Source: Desmodesmus armatus
Lineage: Eukaryota; Chlorophyta; Chlorophyceae; Sphaeropleales; Scenedesmaceae
Length of the DNA stretch: 64,000 nucleotides
Assembly: GCA_007449985.2 (NCBI GenBank)
Contig: VIIQ02000186.1
Location: forward strand, 62,001 to 126,000
Direction: 5' to 3'
Notes under the pieces: generated by a model
Told to the model about the DNA's origin: nothing
The model's database searches: none
Seen by the model: only the letters and a program-made list of their open reading frames with translations
Shown: piece by piece, positions 1 to 10,197 of the stretch
Numbering within the stretch: position 1 is the first letter of the stretch
How the letters are laid out: the number at the start of each line of letters is the position of its first letter
Program-made: the position numbers and the translations under genes

Positions 1-621
1 CTTCGACCGCCTCAACGGCCCGAGCCTGCAGCTCTTTGAGCTGCAGTTCCAGGTAAGGGTGATCACCCAGCCTCATGAGGTGTGGCCCACACCACTTGGC
101 TGGGCCAGGAATGCTGTCACCTTCTTCGCTTATGGAGCATGCACACAATCAAGCCATGCATGCCATATGGTCAGCTTTGCACAATCAGACAAAGACTCAA
201 AACCTCAGAGGAGAGAATGCATGCACCTTCAGTGTCAACAGCGCAGGGCAATTCAGAGAGCCGCACACAGGCAGTCTGCACAGTACCCGCAGTGAACTAG
301 TAGTTCAGGCTGAAGGGCAAAGCAGCAGAGGGCCCAGCCGCTGTCATAGTATGACAGTCATGGTCGACTGCGCACTGCAGTGTATTGAATCCAAACTGTG
401 TTTGTTTTCCTGCTTTTCAGGTCAGCTTTGTTCCCAAGGCTGGGCAGCAGCCCACCACATCTCTCAAGCCAACTCCGCCCCTCATCGCGCCACTGCCGCC
501 TGACCTTTTCTATCCCTTCCTCACAAGTGCAGCCGGGGTGCCTTTGAGGGCTGGTATGGGGGCGCAGCAGTGGCTGGTGATGGGGGTGTTGGCGTGGGTT
601 GCCCACATTACAGCTGCGTGA
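1..621 (+). CDS. 3' end of an unidentified gene (two exons, partial)
   Basis: Two exons can be read. Exon 1 (1-52, cut by the window edge) ends in CAG followed by a GTAAGG donor. Exon 2 (421-621) follows a pyrimidine-rich acceptor ending TTTTCAG and runs to a TGA. The frame is continuous across the junction in phase 0: FDRLNGPSLQLFELQFQ joins VSFVPKAGQQ. The tail is proline-rich and ends in a short hydrophobic stretch (WLVMGVLAWVAHITAA). Such an end could be a GPI-anchor signal or a C-terminal membrane segment; that is inference. I do not recognise the family. The 368-nt intron has normal GT-AG ends. The frame and splice sites are good evidence that this is a real gene end, but the function is unknown. 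Confidence 0.6.
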
Positions 622-1390
622 TTGTGAGGGGACCGTCAGGTCAGTTTGTGTGTAGTGCAGTTCTGTACTGTGGCCCCAGGCTAGGGCCATGTGACATGGC
701 AGCATGCAGGCAGCCATGCTGGGCTTACAAGTCCTTGATGGCCACTCATTTGAGTGCTTGGTTTGCAGGATGCAGCCTCCAACTTTGCATGCCTCTGTGT
801 GCCCATGCCTGAAGGCGTGTTTGTGGCTAGGGCGGTACAAGCATGCTTGACATGCACACCCCTGACTCAGGCGATGCTTCCTAAGCTTACCTATCAAAGG
901 TACAAGCATGGGTGTAGCTTGTTATGCTGCCTTGCCAGTGGGTGCTGCTGTGACCAGGGCGCTCAATGCACCAGGATTGATTCACTGTCTCTCCCAAGGG
1001 CACACATTTTGAATGTTCATCAGTTGGCTTGGCCACTGTGCCGGTTTGTCATGGCAGCGCAAAGTGCCCAACACCTGCGTGACAGCATCTGTTACTGACG
1101 TGACTGCGGGCAGGACACTGCCCAGATTCTATGGCATGAAGGCATGAATATGAGCTATCTGTTGTTGAACTGTTTAGCCCCTCGATGTCTGGAGAACAGG
1201 CTGGACAGGCTGTGTCCTGATGGATTCTGCGTGATAGGAAGCGTGAGCCTTTCATGATAGGCACAGGAGTCGACGAGGGGACTGATAGACTAGACTAAAC
1301 TGGCATAGGCCTTGAGAAGTCTGTCCTGCCTCAACTCAAGCCATACTCTGTAGAGGGAAGCTTCATGGATGGATCATGTACTGTAACTTA
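622..1390 (+). other. 3' UTR / intergenic
   Basis: No gene is supported here. It probably begins with the 3' UTR of the gene ending at 621. A TGTAA, the usual chlorophyte polyadenylation signal, occurs at about 1382-1386 and could end that transcript, although a 760-nt 3' UTR would be long. Confidence 0.3.
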
Positions 1391-4011
1391 CAAAAGGAAG
1401 CATGACTGACCAAGCCAATCCACTAGGGACGACAAAGGTGACCAGCACCATACGGCGCCAGCCTTTGATGAGCTTCACAGAGTTGACCCACATAACTGTC
1501 ACACTCTGGATCAAGGGTCAACTGACTGACCCACATCATCAATACGCCAGAATGCTCCCAAGATACTCACCAACATGATGTCTATTCAACACAGGGGAAG
1601 ATGCTCTCCCAACAGAGCCTCTCCCAAGCCGCCTCAATCACTACATGCGGCTCCCTCTCACCAAGGCAACGCCCTCGTTGCCTGACGGCCGGACGAAGTC
1701 AAGCCAACACGAAGCCAAGGGGAAGCACCATAGTAGGAAAGGGGGATGCTGATCAACGGGCGGGTAACACCAAGTGCGTCAAACCACCGACCCGTGACAC
1801 ATGCATTGGACTGCAACCATCCAACTGCCCAAATTTTACCACAAGGCATAGGCACGGAACAAGGACGCATGGAGCTGTTCGGCACGCATTGGCCTCCAGG
1901 TACAGCTAACAAAACCCGCATGAAAGCAAAGGAAAGATGGATGCCTAGCCTTCTGCAAATGCAGTCCACCAACACCTACTAACCTTTGACCAACCAACAG
2001 CATCGATATATGTTCAGCTGTCACAACACAACCATGACACTTGCTCAGCACCAAAACCTTTGCGCCAACTGACAGCGCAACTGACCTCATCACAGATGGC
2101 GTACGCACAAAGATCTCGCCGCCATGTCCTGACACACTGTCACCGTTGCTGCTGTCTACAACTCAGAGCACAGCAGTCACGCAACACAGTCGTCGTCTCC
2201 AGGAATCTGACCACCCAAAGGCACTCAGAATGAGCACAAACATGCACTTGCCAGAAACCATCCACTGACAACCTTACACAAGCACACAACACCTCAGAAG
2301 ACACACTGGCTTGCACTGCCTGTGAAACACAACCTCTGCAGCCTGCATACAACTCAAGACTGCAACAAGCCACGAAGTTGTCTCCATTGTGCAGCGTGCA
2401 GAAGAACACATCCACAACGCACAGCGCCAGCATACAAACGCCAACAGGGCTATGCAGTTGCACCGCTTCCTGTCACACGAGCGATGCTACTGCTCGTCGA
2501 TGCCCATCACGCGATTTAGCGAGTCCCGCCAACCAAGCCAAAGCGCGATCGCCACACGACAACCATAAACCCTGCAAGAACGCTGGGAATAGCCAAAGTA
2601 GCCAACACACACACACAACGCGAACCACAGCGCAAAACCGAGATGGCGACACTTGCGTTGCCATAGTGGACAAGCGGCAGGGCGCTAGGCCAACACGCCG
2701 CACTGTCACACAAGACGACAAAACGCCGATACAAACCCTAGTACTTGCAAGAGTGCGACACGCTTGCAAAGCACAGCCGCGAACACAAGCTCGTACACCA
2801 GCACCCAAGAACTGCAAAGCACTCAGTAGGAGGCAGATGTCGCTCTGCAGCACACAACTTGACAACCAAACTGAGTGTACCTGTGCTCATGACACACACC
2901 AGCAACAAAGCAGAACAAAAACACACACCCAAACTGCTTGCCAACTTTGAACACACCACTGCGCGCACCACGTCAACATGCAAGCTGAGACTGCATAGGG
3001 TAGGTCAAACACGCGACAATGCCTCATCGGCAATGCTTGTAAGAGCTCCTTCAGGCAGATGCCTTTACCAACTGCGTCAACATGCACAACACACCGGCCA
3101 CCACTTCGAAAGATAGGCTGACATGTGACCACAGCCCAAAGCTGTCAGGACCAGAAAACGACAAGCCATACTACCGTGGAACACATCGGCACTCTAGCCA
3201 CTGCAACAATCAGCGTCTACACAAGCGTGTGCACAATGCCTGAAGATGCGGCACGCCACTGATGCACATCAGCCAGATAAACTCACAGTGTACACCCGGC
3301 CATTGACTGTTGTCCGTCAGGACTACTGCAACACTGAAGCTTCTTGACACATAAGCTAGCATCACGGCTTGCTTCACATGCACAACCACGGAGTACACTT
3401 CCACACGGCAGCCAGTCGCAGCCACAAGACTGCCAACCACAGAACTCCTTCCTGTGTCTACACACGTCATCACACTGCAGGCATGTCAAGTAACCATGCA
3501 AAGGGCTTCAACCAAACATGTAGCTGAACTCTGTCCTCTCCACGTTGAGCCTGTCGGGATCGCCACAACAGTAAGCATACACAACTTGACTACCATGCAG
3601 CCGACATAGCCATGCTTGCAGGCGGTGTAGCTTCTCAGCAAGAGGGACTCCAGTGTCACTGACGGCCACCATGCAATGGCATGACAACCTCACAACCAAA
3701 AACACCACAAGGATCTGGTCTCTGCACAACACTTACATCATCACAATGCCACGGCTTACACTGTACTGGCTTACACTGTGTGCGGCACACCGATGCAGCC
3801 TTCATCACACACTGTACTGGCAACATCAGCACACAACTGCATCCATGCAACTGGCAATCAGCGCTCTGAACAACTTCCATAGAGCGCTGCTTCAGAATGC
3901 ACGAAACCAACTTTCATCGGCTGTAACAGTAACACCAAAGACATGCTTACACATGTAAGCAACTCTGCACCACCAAGACTTTCACGTGCAGATGCCAGTG
4001 CCACATACTGG
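1391..4011. other. A+C-rich stretch without a supported gene
   Basis: For about 2.6 kb the plus strand is strongly enriched in A and C (many 60-base lines have over 65% A+C). The minus strand is correspondingly G+T-rich. ORFs in both directions are short and low in complexity. Just beyond its right edge lies an antisense retrotransposon fragment whose coding strand is also G+T-rich. The stretch may therefore include heavily decayed retroelement, but I see no alignable protein motif. Confidence 0.35.
3758..3800 (+). repeat. 43-bp direct repeat, copy 1
   Basis: An exact 43-bp direct repeat with 4052-4094, 294 bp apart. It contains CTGTACTGGCTTACACTGTG. The second copy replaces a segment of the antisense pol fragment. 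Confidence 0.75.
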
Positions 4012-5715
4012 AGTGAACACCTGATAAGGGCGGCTGGGGTCTGGCATCGCGACACTGTACTGGCTTACACTGTGTGCGGCACACCGATGCAGCCTGCTCC
4101 ACACTGCTGGGCAACGCCAGGGGAGTGCTCTCAGTCCATGTCAAAGGCAGAGCCATGCTGCTGTAATGCCGAATGAACTTCCGATAGTAGGAGGTGCCCC
4201 AAAAACTGCCGCACTTGATGCATATTACTGGGAGCGGGCCAATCCTGAACGGCAGAGATCTTGGCCGGATCAGGACGGATGCCATCTGGGGACACCACAT
4301 GGCCCAAGAACTCCACAGTATTCAGACCAAAAGCACACTTTGTGAGGCCAGCATGTAGCTGATTTTCCTCCAATGCTTGCAACACCAAATCCAGATGCTG
4401 GGCATGCTCAGCCTCAGTAGCAGAGTAAACCAAGATGTCATCTAGATACACAATGACAAAACGGTCCAGATACGCATGCAATACATGATGCATGAGACCT
4501 TGGAAAGTGGCAGGTGCATTGGTGAGACCAAAAGGCAACACCTTCCACTCATAATGACCGTAACGGGTCCTGAATGCAGTTTTGGGAATGTCTTGTTCCT
4601 CAATTCTGACTTGGTGGTACGCACTGTCCAAGTCAAGCTTGGAAAACACAGTGGCATTATGCAACCTGTCAAGCAACTCATCAATACGAGGCAAAGGGTA
4701 CCGATTCTTAACAGTGAGCTTGTTGAGTGCCCTGTAGTCAACACACATGCGCAGCTTCCCATTCTTCTTGCGCACAAAAGGATGGGTGCACCATAAGGCG
4801 ACTTGCTGGGCTGAATGAAATCCTTCTCAATCAGCTCAGTTAGCTGACGCTTGCACTCTTCCAGCTCAAAAGGGCTCAGCTGGTAGATGGGACCAAACGG
4901 AGGCTTGGCCCCTGGCTGCAGTAAAATGTCATGCTCAACCCCACGCAGGGGTGGCAGACCTGTGACCTTGCTGAACACACCCTTGTGCTTCAACAGCACA
5001 TGGCGCACTTGAGTGGCCGAACTGCCGTGGCAGGCAGGCAGAGGCATGTCAGCAACAGCTGAGGCAAAGGGGTCAGGTTCAGGAGCATCAGGACCTGACT
5101 GCACCTCAGTAAGAACCGCCAAAAATGCAGATGCACCACGCTCAACAGACTTGACTGCTGCCATAGCCGAGATCAAGCTAACATCCTCGGGGTCAGCAAC
5201 AACAGTTGGCAGGGTATGCTGAACACCCTTAGATGTGAGAACAACAAGATTACTTTGCCAATCAATGCAAGGATTGTGAAAAGTCAACCAAGGCTTCCCA
5301 AGGACAATGTCATCGACTGCCAGGTCAGTGACAGTAAAGGGCTGGGAATCCTTGAAAGAGCCAATCCTAAAAGGTAATGCAGCAATTTGCTGGGATGCAT
5401 CCTGCAACATGCCATTGGCAAGCTTGACAGACTTGCCTGGAACAGATGTAGCAGGAAGTGACAACTCCGTAGCCCACCTGGTGTCAACGTAGTTGTCAGT
5501 AGCACCAGAATCCAGCAATGCAACCAAATGCTGTCCACGAACAGAAACACGGAGCCGGATACAGTGCTGGCGATGGGGTCCAACCCAGGCGAGGGCTGTG
5601 CTGGTGAGGGCGCAACCTGAGACGCAGTGGGCCTCCCAATGCGCTCGTAGTAGAGACCCTGGGTGGAGGTGGCTGTGATGGGAACCTGAAGGGGCTGAAA
5701 GGCAGGGCCATAGCC
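4012..5715 (-). mobile_element. Antisense, decayed chromovirus pol fragment
   Basis: The reverse complement matches about 14977-16693 of the intact element downstream, from the end of the pre-protease region through the aspartic protease ([12 protein letters not shown]) and reverse transcriptase (YLDD) into the start of RNase H. Relative to the intact pol it has several lesions: one T lost in the run near 4779, one base lost near 5562, a 2-base deletion near 4194 and a scrambled patch near 4130. The 43-bp foreign patch at 4052-4094 is a further difference. No continuous polyprotein can be read. The right end joins directly to the first LTR, which lacks its first T. It is older than the full-length copies and in the opposite orientation. 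Confidence 0.9.
4052..4094 (+). repeat. 43-bp direct repeat, copy 2 (inside the antisense pol fragment)
   Basis: Identical to 3758-3800. It sits where about 40 bp of normal chromovirus pol sequence should be. Pol homology continues on both sides: 4012-4051 exactly, and 4095 onward with small indels. Confidence 0.75.
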
Positions 5716-6584
5716 GTTATGAGTAAGCTCGATACTTTATCTTTTGGTTGTCAACGGCCTGTCACAACCGTAATCCGGTTGGTCGGTCGAAGGCCAGTCG
5801 ACCTTTCGGCATCAAGCACGAGCCCTGCGCTCATGCTCGACACTTCCAATTCCTTCTGGTTATCTTTCCTACATCATTTCCAGTTGTATCTGTTATCTTG
5901 TTCGGTCATTGGTAACCTCGTCGTTCACAGGATTCCCTGAGTCCGAGCCCAGACTCTCTTTATGGCATCCAAAGTCATAGGAAGTCTAGTCTTGGCATGC
6001 ACGCACTGACAGAGCGTTCCACAGCTCTCAACAAGTGGTAGCGGAGACCTCGGTCTTCGTTGCCCAATTTAGCCCATCAGCTTCCCACTCGCCTTACAAT
6101 CATCGTATGGAGTTCGAACAGTTCCAGGCGCAGCTGTCGCAGCAGTCGGAGCAGCTTCAACAGCTGATGCAACAGCTTGCGCTGGAGCGGCAGTCGCGTG
6201 TGCAGCTGGAACAGCAACTGCAACAGCAGCACGTGATGGCATCGGTGCGTACACCTAAGCCTCCTGAGACGGACGGTAAGAAACCCACACCGGAGCACTT
6301 CTCCGAGGCGTTCGAGGTGTACGTTGCGCAGAAGGGTGTGAATCTCAACAGCCCTGCAGCTTGCCAGCTTGCAGCAACCTTCTTGAGGGATGCTGCCCTT
6401 GATTGGTATGTCATTCACCAGCAGGAGGTGTCAGCAGGTAGAGCAGCACCCTTCACCAGTTGGCAGCAGATGAAGCAAGCCTTTATGCAGCGCTTTGCAC
6501 CCTACGACACCCATGAGCTTGCACGCTCCCGGTTGTGACAGGCCGTTGACAACCAAAGATAAAGTATCGAGCTTACTCATAACA
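5716..6584 (+). mobile_element. Mini LTR-gag element, copy 1
   Basis: Starts with a nearly complete chromovirus LTR (5716-6033; first T and one internal A missing). The primer-binding site and the first part of gag follow. Within gag, at CGGTTG, it switches to the reverse complement of the first ~56 bp of the same LTR (6530-6584). The unit therefore begins GTTATGAG and ends CTCATAACA, giving about 55-bp terminal inverted repeats. No target-site duplication is visible. The second copy at 7093-7964 has the same internal breakpoint. Confidence 0.85.
6107..6538 (+). pseudogene. Truncated chromovirus gag
   Basis: Encodes the first ~143 residues of the gag seen at 13261, from ATG through HELARSRL. 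It is stopped by a TGA created where gag joins the inverted LTR end. It keeps the glutamine-rich coiled-coil N-terminus and the first half of the retrotransposon gag domain, but lacks the rest of that domain and the zinc knuckle. Confidence 0.8.
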
Positions 6585-6588
6585 TCAC

Positions 6589-7028
6589 GTTGTGAGCAAA
6601 AGGCTACCGGATGCTGCGGGGACATGTATTAGCCTACATATCCGCATGATTCCATCAGGGTTGTACTTGTAACCCCTTGGATAGGGCACAACACGTTACC
6701 ACACGCGACTTCTCCGAGTCCGTGACTGGTGTTGCTCCTACTTCGCAACACGCCGCCCACCTACAACGGCCGGCGTCTCGACGGCCATACGCGAGACCCA
6801 CTCGAGATCGCTTTGGTTGTTTCGGTCGATCGCCTTTGCTGGGATTCGATCCTGATATGCCAGGGTCGCAGGCCAGGCGCTCTAAGAGTGCGCTAAGGCC
6901 TCGCCTGTTCTCCGCTACCACATGTTGTGAGCAAAAGGCTACCGGATGCTGCGGGGACATGTATTAGCCTACATATCCGCATGATTCCATCAGGGTTGTA
7001 CTTGTAACCCCTTGGATAGGGCACAACA
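6589..7028 (-). mobile_element. TRIM-like miniature LTR element, copy 1
   Basis: Two direct terminal repeats of 105-106 bp (6589-6693 and 6923-7028) flank 229 bp. On the minus strand each repeat begins TGTTGTG and ends CACAACA, so it has LTR-type TG...CA ends. Two bases inside the minus-strand 5' repeat lies TGGTAGCGGAGAAC (6907-6920); its first 12 bases equal the chromovirus primer-binding site. There is no coding capacity. Behind the primer site is a tRNA-like segment with an A-box-like TAGCGCACTC and a B-box-like GGATCGAATCC. A polypurine tract is not evident next to the 3' repeat. I infer a terminal-repeat retrotransposon in miniature. Confidence 0.75.
6842..6902 (-). other. tRNA-like segment with A-box and B-box inside the TRIM
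   Basis: On the minus strand a possible D-arm (GCGC, nine-base loop, GCGC) begins at about 6893. A B-box GGATCGAATCC lies at 6852-6842, one mismatch from GGTTCGANNCC. The A-to-B spacing is about 43 nt, as in a tRNA. The anticodon and T stems do not pair, so it is not a functional tRNA gene. It could be an internal Pol III promoter or a relic of a tRNA-derived sequence. Confidence 0.5.
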
Positions 7029-7092
7029 CGTTACCACACGCGACTTCTCCGAGTCCGTGACTGGTGTTGCTCCTACTTCGCAACACGCTTAT
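7029..7092 (-). mobile_element. Partial TRIM internal segment
   Basis: After the TRIM repeat ends at 7028, the first ~60 bp of TRIM internal sequence is present again. It is cut at AACACGC, where TTAT and a new chromovirus LTR follow. The same cut occurs just before 12868, so the two junctions share one origin. Confidence 0.75.
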
Positions 7093-7964
7093 TGTTATGA
7101 GTAAGCTCGATACTTTATCTTTTGGTTGTCAACGGCCTGTCACAACCGTAATCCGGTTGGTCGGTCGAAGGCCAGTCGACCTTTCGGCATCAAGCACGAG
7201 CCCTGCGCTCATGCTCGACACTTCCAATTCCTTCTAGTTATCTTTCCTACATCATTTCCAGTTGTATCTGTTATCTTGTTCGGTCATTGGTAACCTCGTC
7301 GTTCACAGGATTCCCTGAGTCCGAGCCCAGACTCTCTTTATGGCATCCAAAGTCATAGGAAAGTCTAGTCTTGGCATGCACGCACTGACAGAGCGTTCCA
7401 CAGCTCTCAACAAGTGGTAGCGGAGACCTCGGTCTTCGTTGCCCAATTTAGCCCATCAGCTTCCCACTCGCCTTACAATCATCGTATGGAGTTCGAACAG
7501 TTCCAGGCGCAGCTGTCGCAGCAGTCGGAGCAGCTTCAACAGCTGATGCAACAGCTTGCGCTGGAGCGGCAGTCGCGTGTGCAGCTGGAACAGCAACTGC
7601 AACAGCAGCACGTGATGGCATCGGTGCGTACACCTAAGCCTCCTGAGACGGACGGTAAGAAACCCACACCGGAGCACTTCTCCGAGGCGTTCGAGGTGTA
7701 CGTTGCGCAGAAGGGTGTGAATCTCAACAGCCCTGCAGCTTGCCAGCTTGCAGCAACCTTCTTGAGGGATGCTGCCCTTGATTGGTATGTCATTCACCAG
7801 CAGGAGGTGTCAGCAGGTAGAGCAGCACCCTTCACCAGTTGGCAGCAGATGAAGCAAGCCTTTATGCAGCGCTTTGCACCCTACGACACCCATGAGCTTG
7901 CACGCTCCCGGTTGTGACAGGCCGTTGACAACCAAAAGATAAAGTATCGAGCTTACTCATAACA
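7093..7964 (+). mobile_element. Mini LTR-gag element, copy 2
   Basis: Complete 320-bp LTR (7093-7412, TGTTATGAG to CTCTCAACA), primer-binding site at 7415-7426, truncated gag, then the inverted first 56 bp of the LTR (7909-7964). Its ends are perfect 56-bp inverted repeats. The breakpoint is identical to copy 1, so the two copies came from duplication of one rearranged unit rather than from separate events. Confidence 0.85.
7486..7917 (+). pseudogene. Truncated chromovirus gag, second copy
   Basis: Same 143-residue product as 6107-6538, ending at the same TGA formed by the inverted LTR junction. Confidence 0.8.
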
Positions 7965-7968
7965 TCAC

Positions 7969-8408
7969 GTTGTGAGCAAAAGGCTACCGGATGCTGCGGG
8001 GACATGTATTAGCCTACATATCCGCATGATTCCATCAGGGTTGTACTTGTAACCCCTTGGATAGGGCACAACACGTTACCACACGCGACTTCTCCGAGTC
8101 CGTGACTGGTGTTGCTCCTACTTCGCAACACGCCGCCCACCTACTACGGCCGGCGTCTCGACGGCCATACGCGAGACCCACTCGAGATCACTTTGGTTGT
8201 TTCGGTCGATCGCCTTTGCTGGGATTCGATCCTGATATGCCAGGGTCGCAGGCCAGGCGCTCTAAGAGTGCGCTAAGGCCTCGCCTGTTCTCCGCTACCA
8301 CATGTTGTGAGCAAAAGGCTACCGGATGCTGCGGGGACATGTATTAGCCTACATATCCGCATGATTCCATCAGGGTTGTACTTGTAACCCCTTGGATAGG
8401 GCACAACA
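7969..8408 (-). mobile_element. TRIM-like miniature LTR element, copy 2
   Basis: Terminal repeats 7969-8073 and 8303-8408 flank 229 bp. It is nearly identical to copy 1, with a few substitutions such as CTACTACGG for CTACAACGG. The primer-binding-site match, A-box and B-box are present at the same offsets. The LINE array is inserted at its right edge. Confidence 0.75.
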
Positions 8409-8411
8409 CGT
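8405..8411 (+). repeat. Left target-site duplication of the LINE array
   Basis: AACACGT at the junction between the TRIM repeat and LINE copy 1. AACACGTT recurs at 12060-12067 and 12800-12807. Confidence 0.6.
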
Positions 8412-10197
8412 GCTTGTTGATGCTGGCCTGGGCCCTGATGATGATCAGCGACGGGCACCAGGGGTGCCCAGGGCGTGTATGGAGGCCCACCCTAGGGAGG
8501 GAGGTTTGGGTCTGCTGCCAGTGCGGGCCCACCTTCACTCTCGCCTGGCTTGTGAGGCAGTGCAAGTGTTGGTGGGGGATGCTCTGTCCCATTGTGGTCC
8601 AATCCGGTGGTGGCGCAGAGGGAGCAGTGGGACTGGTATGGACAGCAGCGGCAAGTGATGGTGGGGTTGGAGTTTGTGGTGCCTGACTTGTTGGGCCTCA
8701 CCCAGCTGCAATGTGCAGGGCAGGCGCTGCATTGGTTGCAGCTGGTTGAGGCTATCTGTTCCATTCCTGACCTGGGGGCAAGGGAGGAGGCATACAGGAT
8801 GCATGTGTGGGACCCTGTGTTGCAGCATCGCCCTAGGTATGCTAACATGGTGGTGGCTAGGGAGGAGTTGGCTGTGTTGGTCGCGGCCATCCCTAGTGCG
8901 TGGCAGGATGCAGCACGTGCAGTGCTGCGGGGTAGGCCATCCGGGCGGCTGCCGGCCGTTTCGGAGGCTCAGCTTACCGCAGCTAGGGACAGGGTGTGTG
9001 CTGATCTGGGCTGGCATACTCGCAATGGGGATGTGGTGAAGCTTGAGGCCCTCACTGTGTCGCTAGCTACCCAGTGTCAATCCTTGGATGCGCTGTCAGC
9101 CATTGCTGACAGGCATGCTGCCTTCCGTCAGAGGGTGTTGTCTGTTGATATGCTGCAGCCAATTGTGGGCCAATTGCCCGAGGTCACTCGGGTGCTTCGG
9201 CGGTGGTGGAAGCTGCGTGTGCCTAATGAGCACAAGGAGGCTGCATGGCGGCTCACCCTCGACGCGTTCCCTACGGCCCAGCGCATGCACACAGGCACCT
9301 CTTGTGTAGCATGTGGGGCTGCTGAGCCCGGTGTACAGCACCATTGTTGGGAGTGTCCTGTTGCAGGGGCGGTGCGGGCGGAGATTGAGGGGCAGTTGCG
9401 AGCTCACCGGGTGGGCGACGCCCCCCCTTGGTTGGCTGCTGACCGCGGCCTGCAGTGTGCAGCTTTGTGGATGGGGGTGAAACCTCATCCCCGGTTGCAT
9501 CATATTGTGTGGGACATGGTGTGTCTGGCTGGCATCGGTGCTGTTGACTTCGGCCGCAGAGTGGCGTGGGCTGTGGCAGCAGAAGGTCCTGCGTTGCCTC
9601 TGCTGACGGTAGAGCGCATTGCAGGGCGTGCTGCTGTTGGGGAGTTTTGGCGCGTCTTGGCTGACTTTGCGGTTTCTGCAATCATCCCTCAGCGGGCGCA
9701 GGGGCTTGCGCTCACACAGCAGCCTTTCATTGCATGGCATGTGGTGCTGTCAGGAGGCAACGGTTTGCGGGTAGTTAGGCATTGAGCTTCTGCATGTGGT
9801 GACATGTGAGTTGCTGGCTGCTGTGTGACTTCTATCCTGCTGGCTTGTGAACAGTGCAGCGACTGGTGGTGTCGGTGAAGTTGCCCCCACGTGCGCCCAC
9901 TGCAACATGTGGGAGTGTTTTGTGGCTCGCAGCTGTGTGTTCGCTGTTTTCTGTTCCGTCCGCCCTTTCTTGTCGCAACCCTGCAGGTGCGAGAAGCAGT
10001 GCCGTTGGCGCCATTCAGTCCTTCCAGTGTATTATATCTCTGTGTTCGCAATCTGGAAGCACACTGAGTGTGCGTGACAAGCTTTTGATGGTGGGGTTTG
10101 TCCGAACGGCCCCCTTCCGTGCTGGTTGTGTCCATCCGTGGCTGGGTTCAGTTGCAACGTAGTTGCTTGAGAAACCCGTGTAACACCTTCATTCATT
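8412..10197 (+). mobile_element. 5'-truncated LINE, copy 1 (broken)
   Basis: This is the 3' end of a non-LTR retrotransposon. An upstream frame (about 8412-8590) reads a post-reverse-transcriptase segment with PREGGLGLLPVRAHLHS. The frame then changes where about 230 bp, present in copy 2, are missing. The main ORF (to 9785) ends in a C-terminal zinc motif: CVACG, then HHCWEC, of the zf-RVT type typical of LINEs. About 410 nt of 3' UTR follow, ending in a CATT-repeat tail. The reverse transcriptase core and endonuclease are absent, so it cannot act on its own. Confidence 0.75.

Noticed and set aside
6589..6693. Possible hammerhead ribozyme (retrozyme) in the TRIM repeat
   Set aside because: The minus strand has CTGATGG, not the required CUGANGA core, and no matching GAAA stem was found.
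6841..6906. A functional tRNA gene
   Set aside because: The D-arm and boxes look right, but the anticodon and T stems do not pair and no proper acceptor stem exists.
8392..9740. Minus-strand ORFs across the LINE copies
   Set aside because: They are shadows of the LINE ORF in antisense and have no motif of their own.
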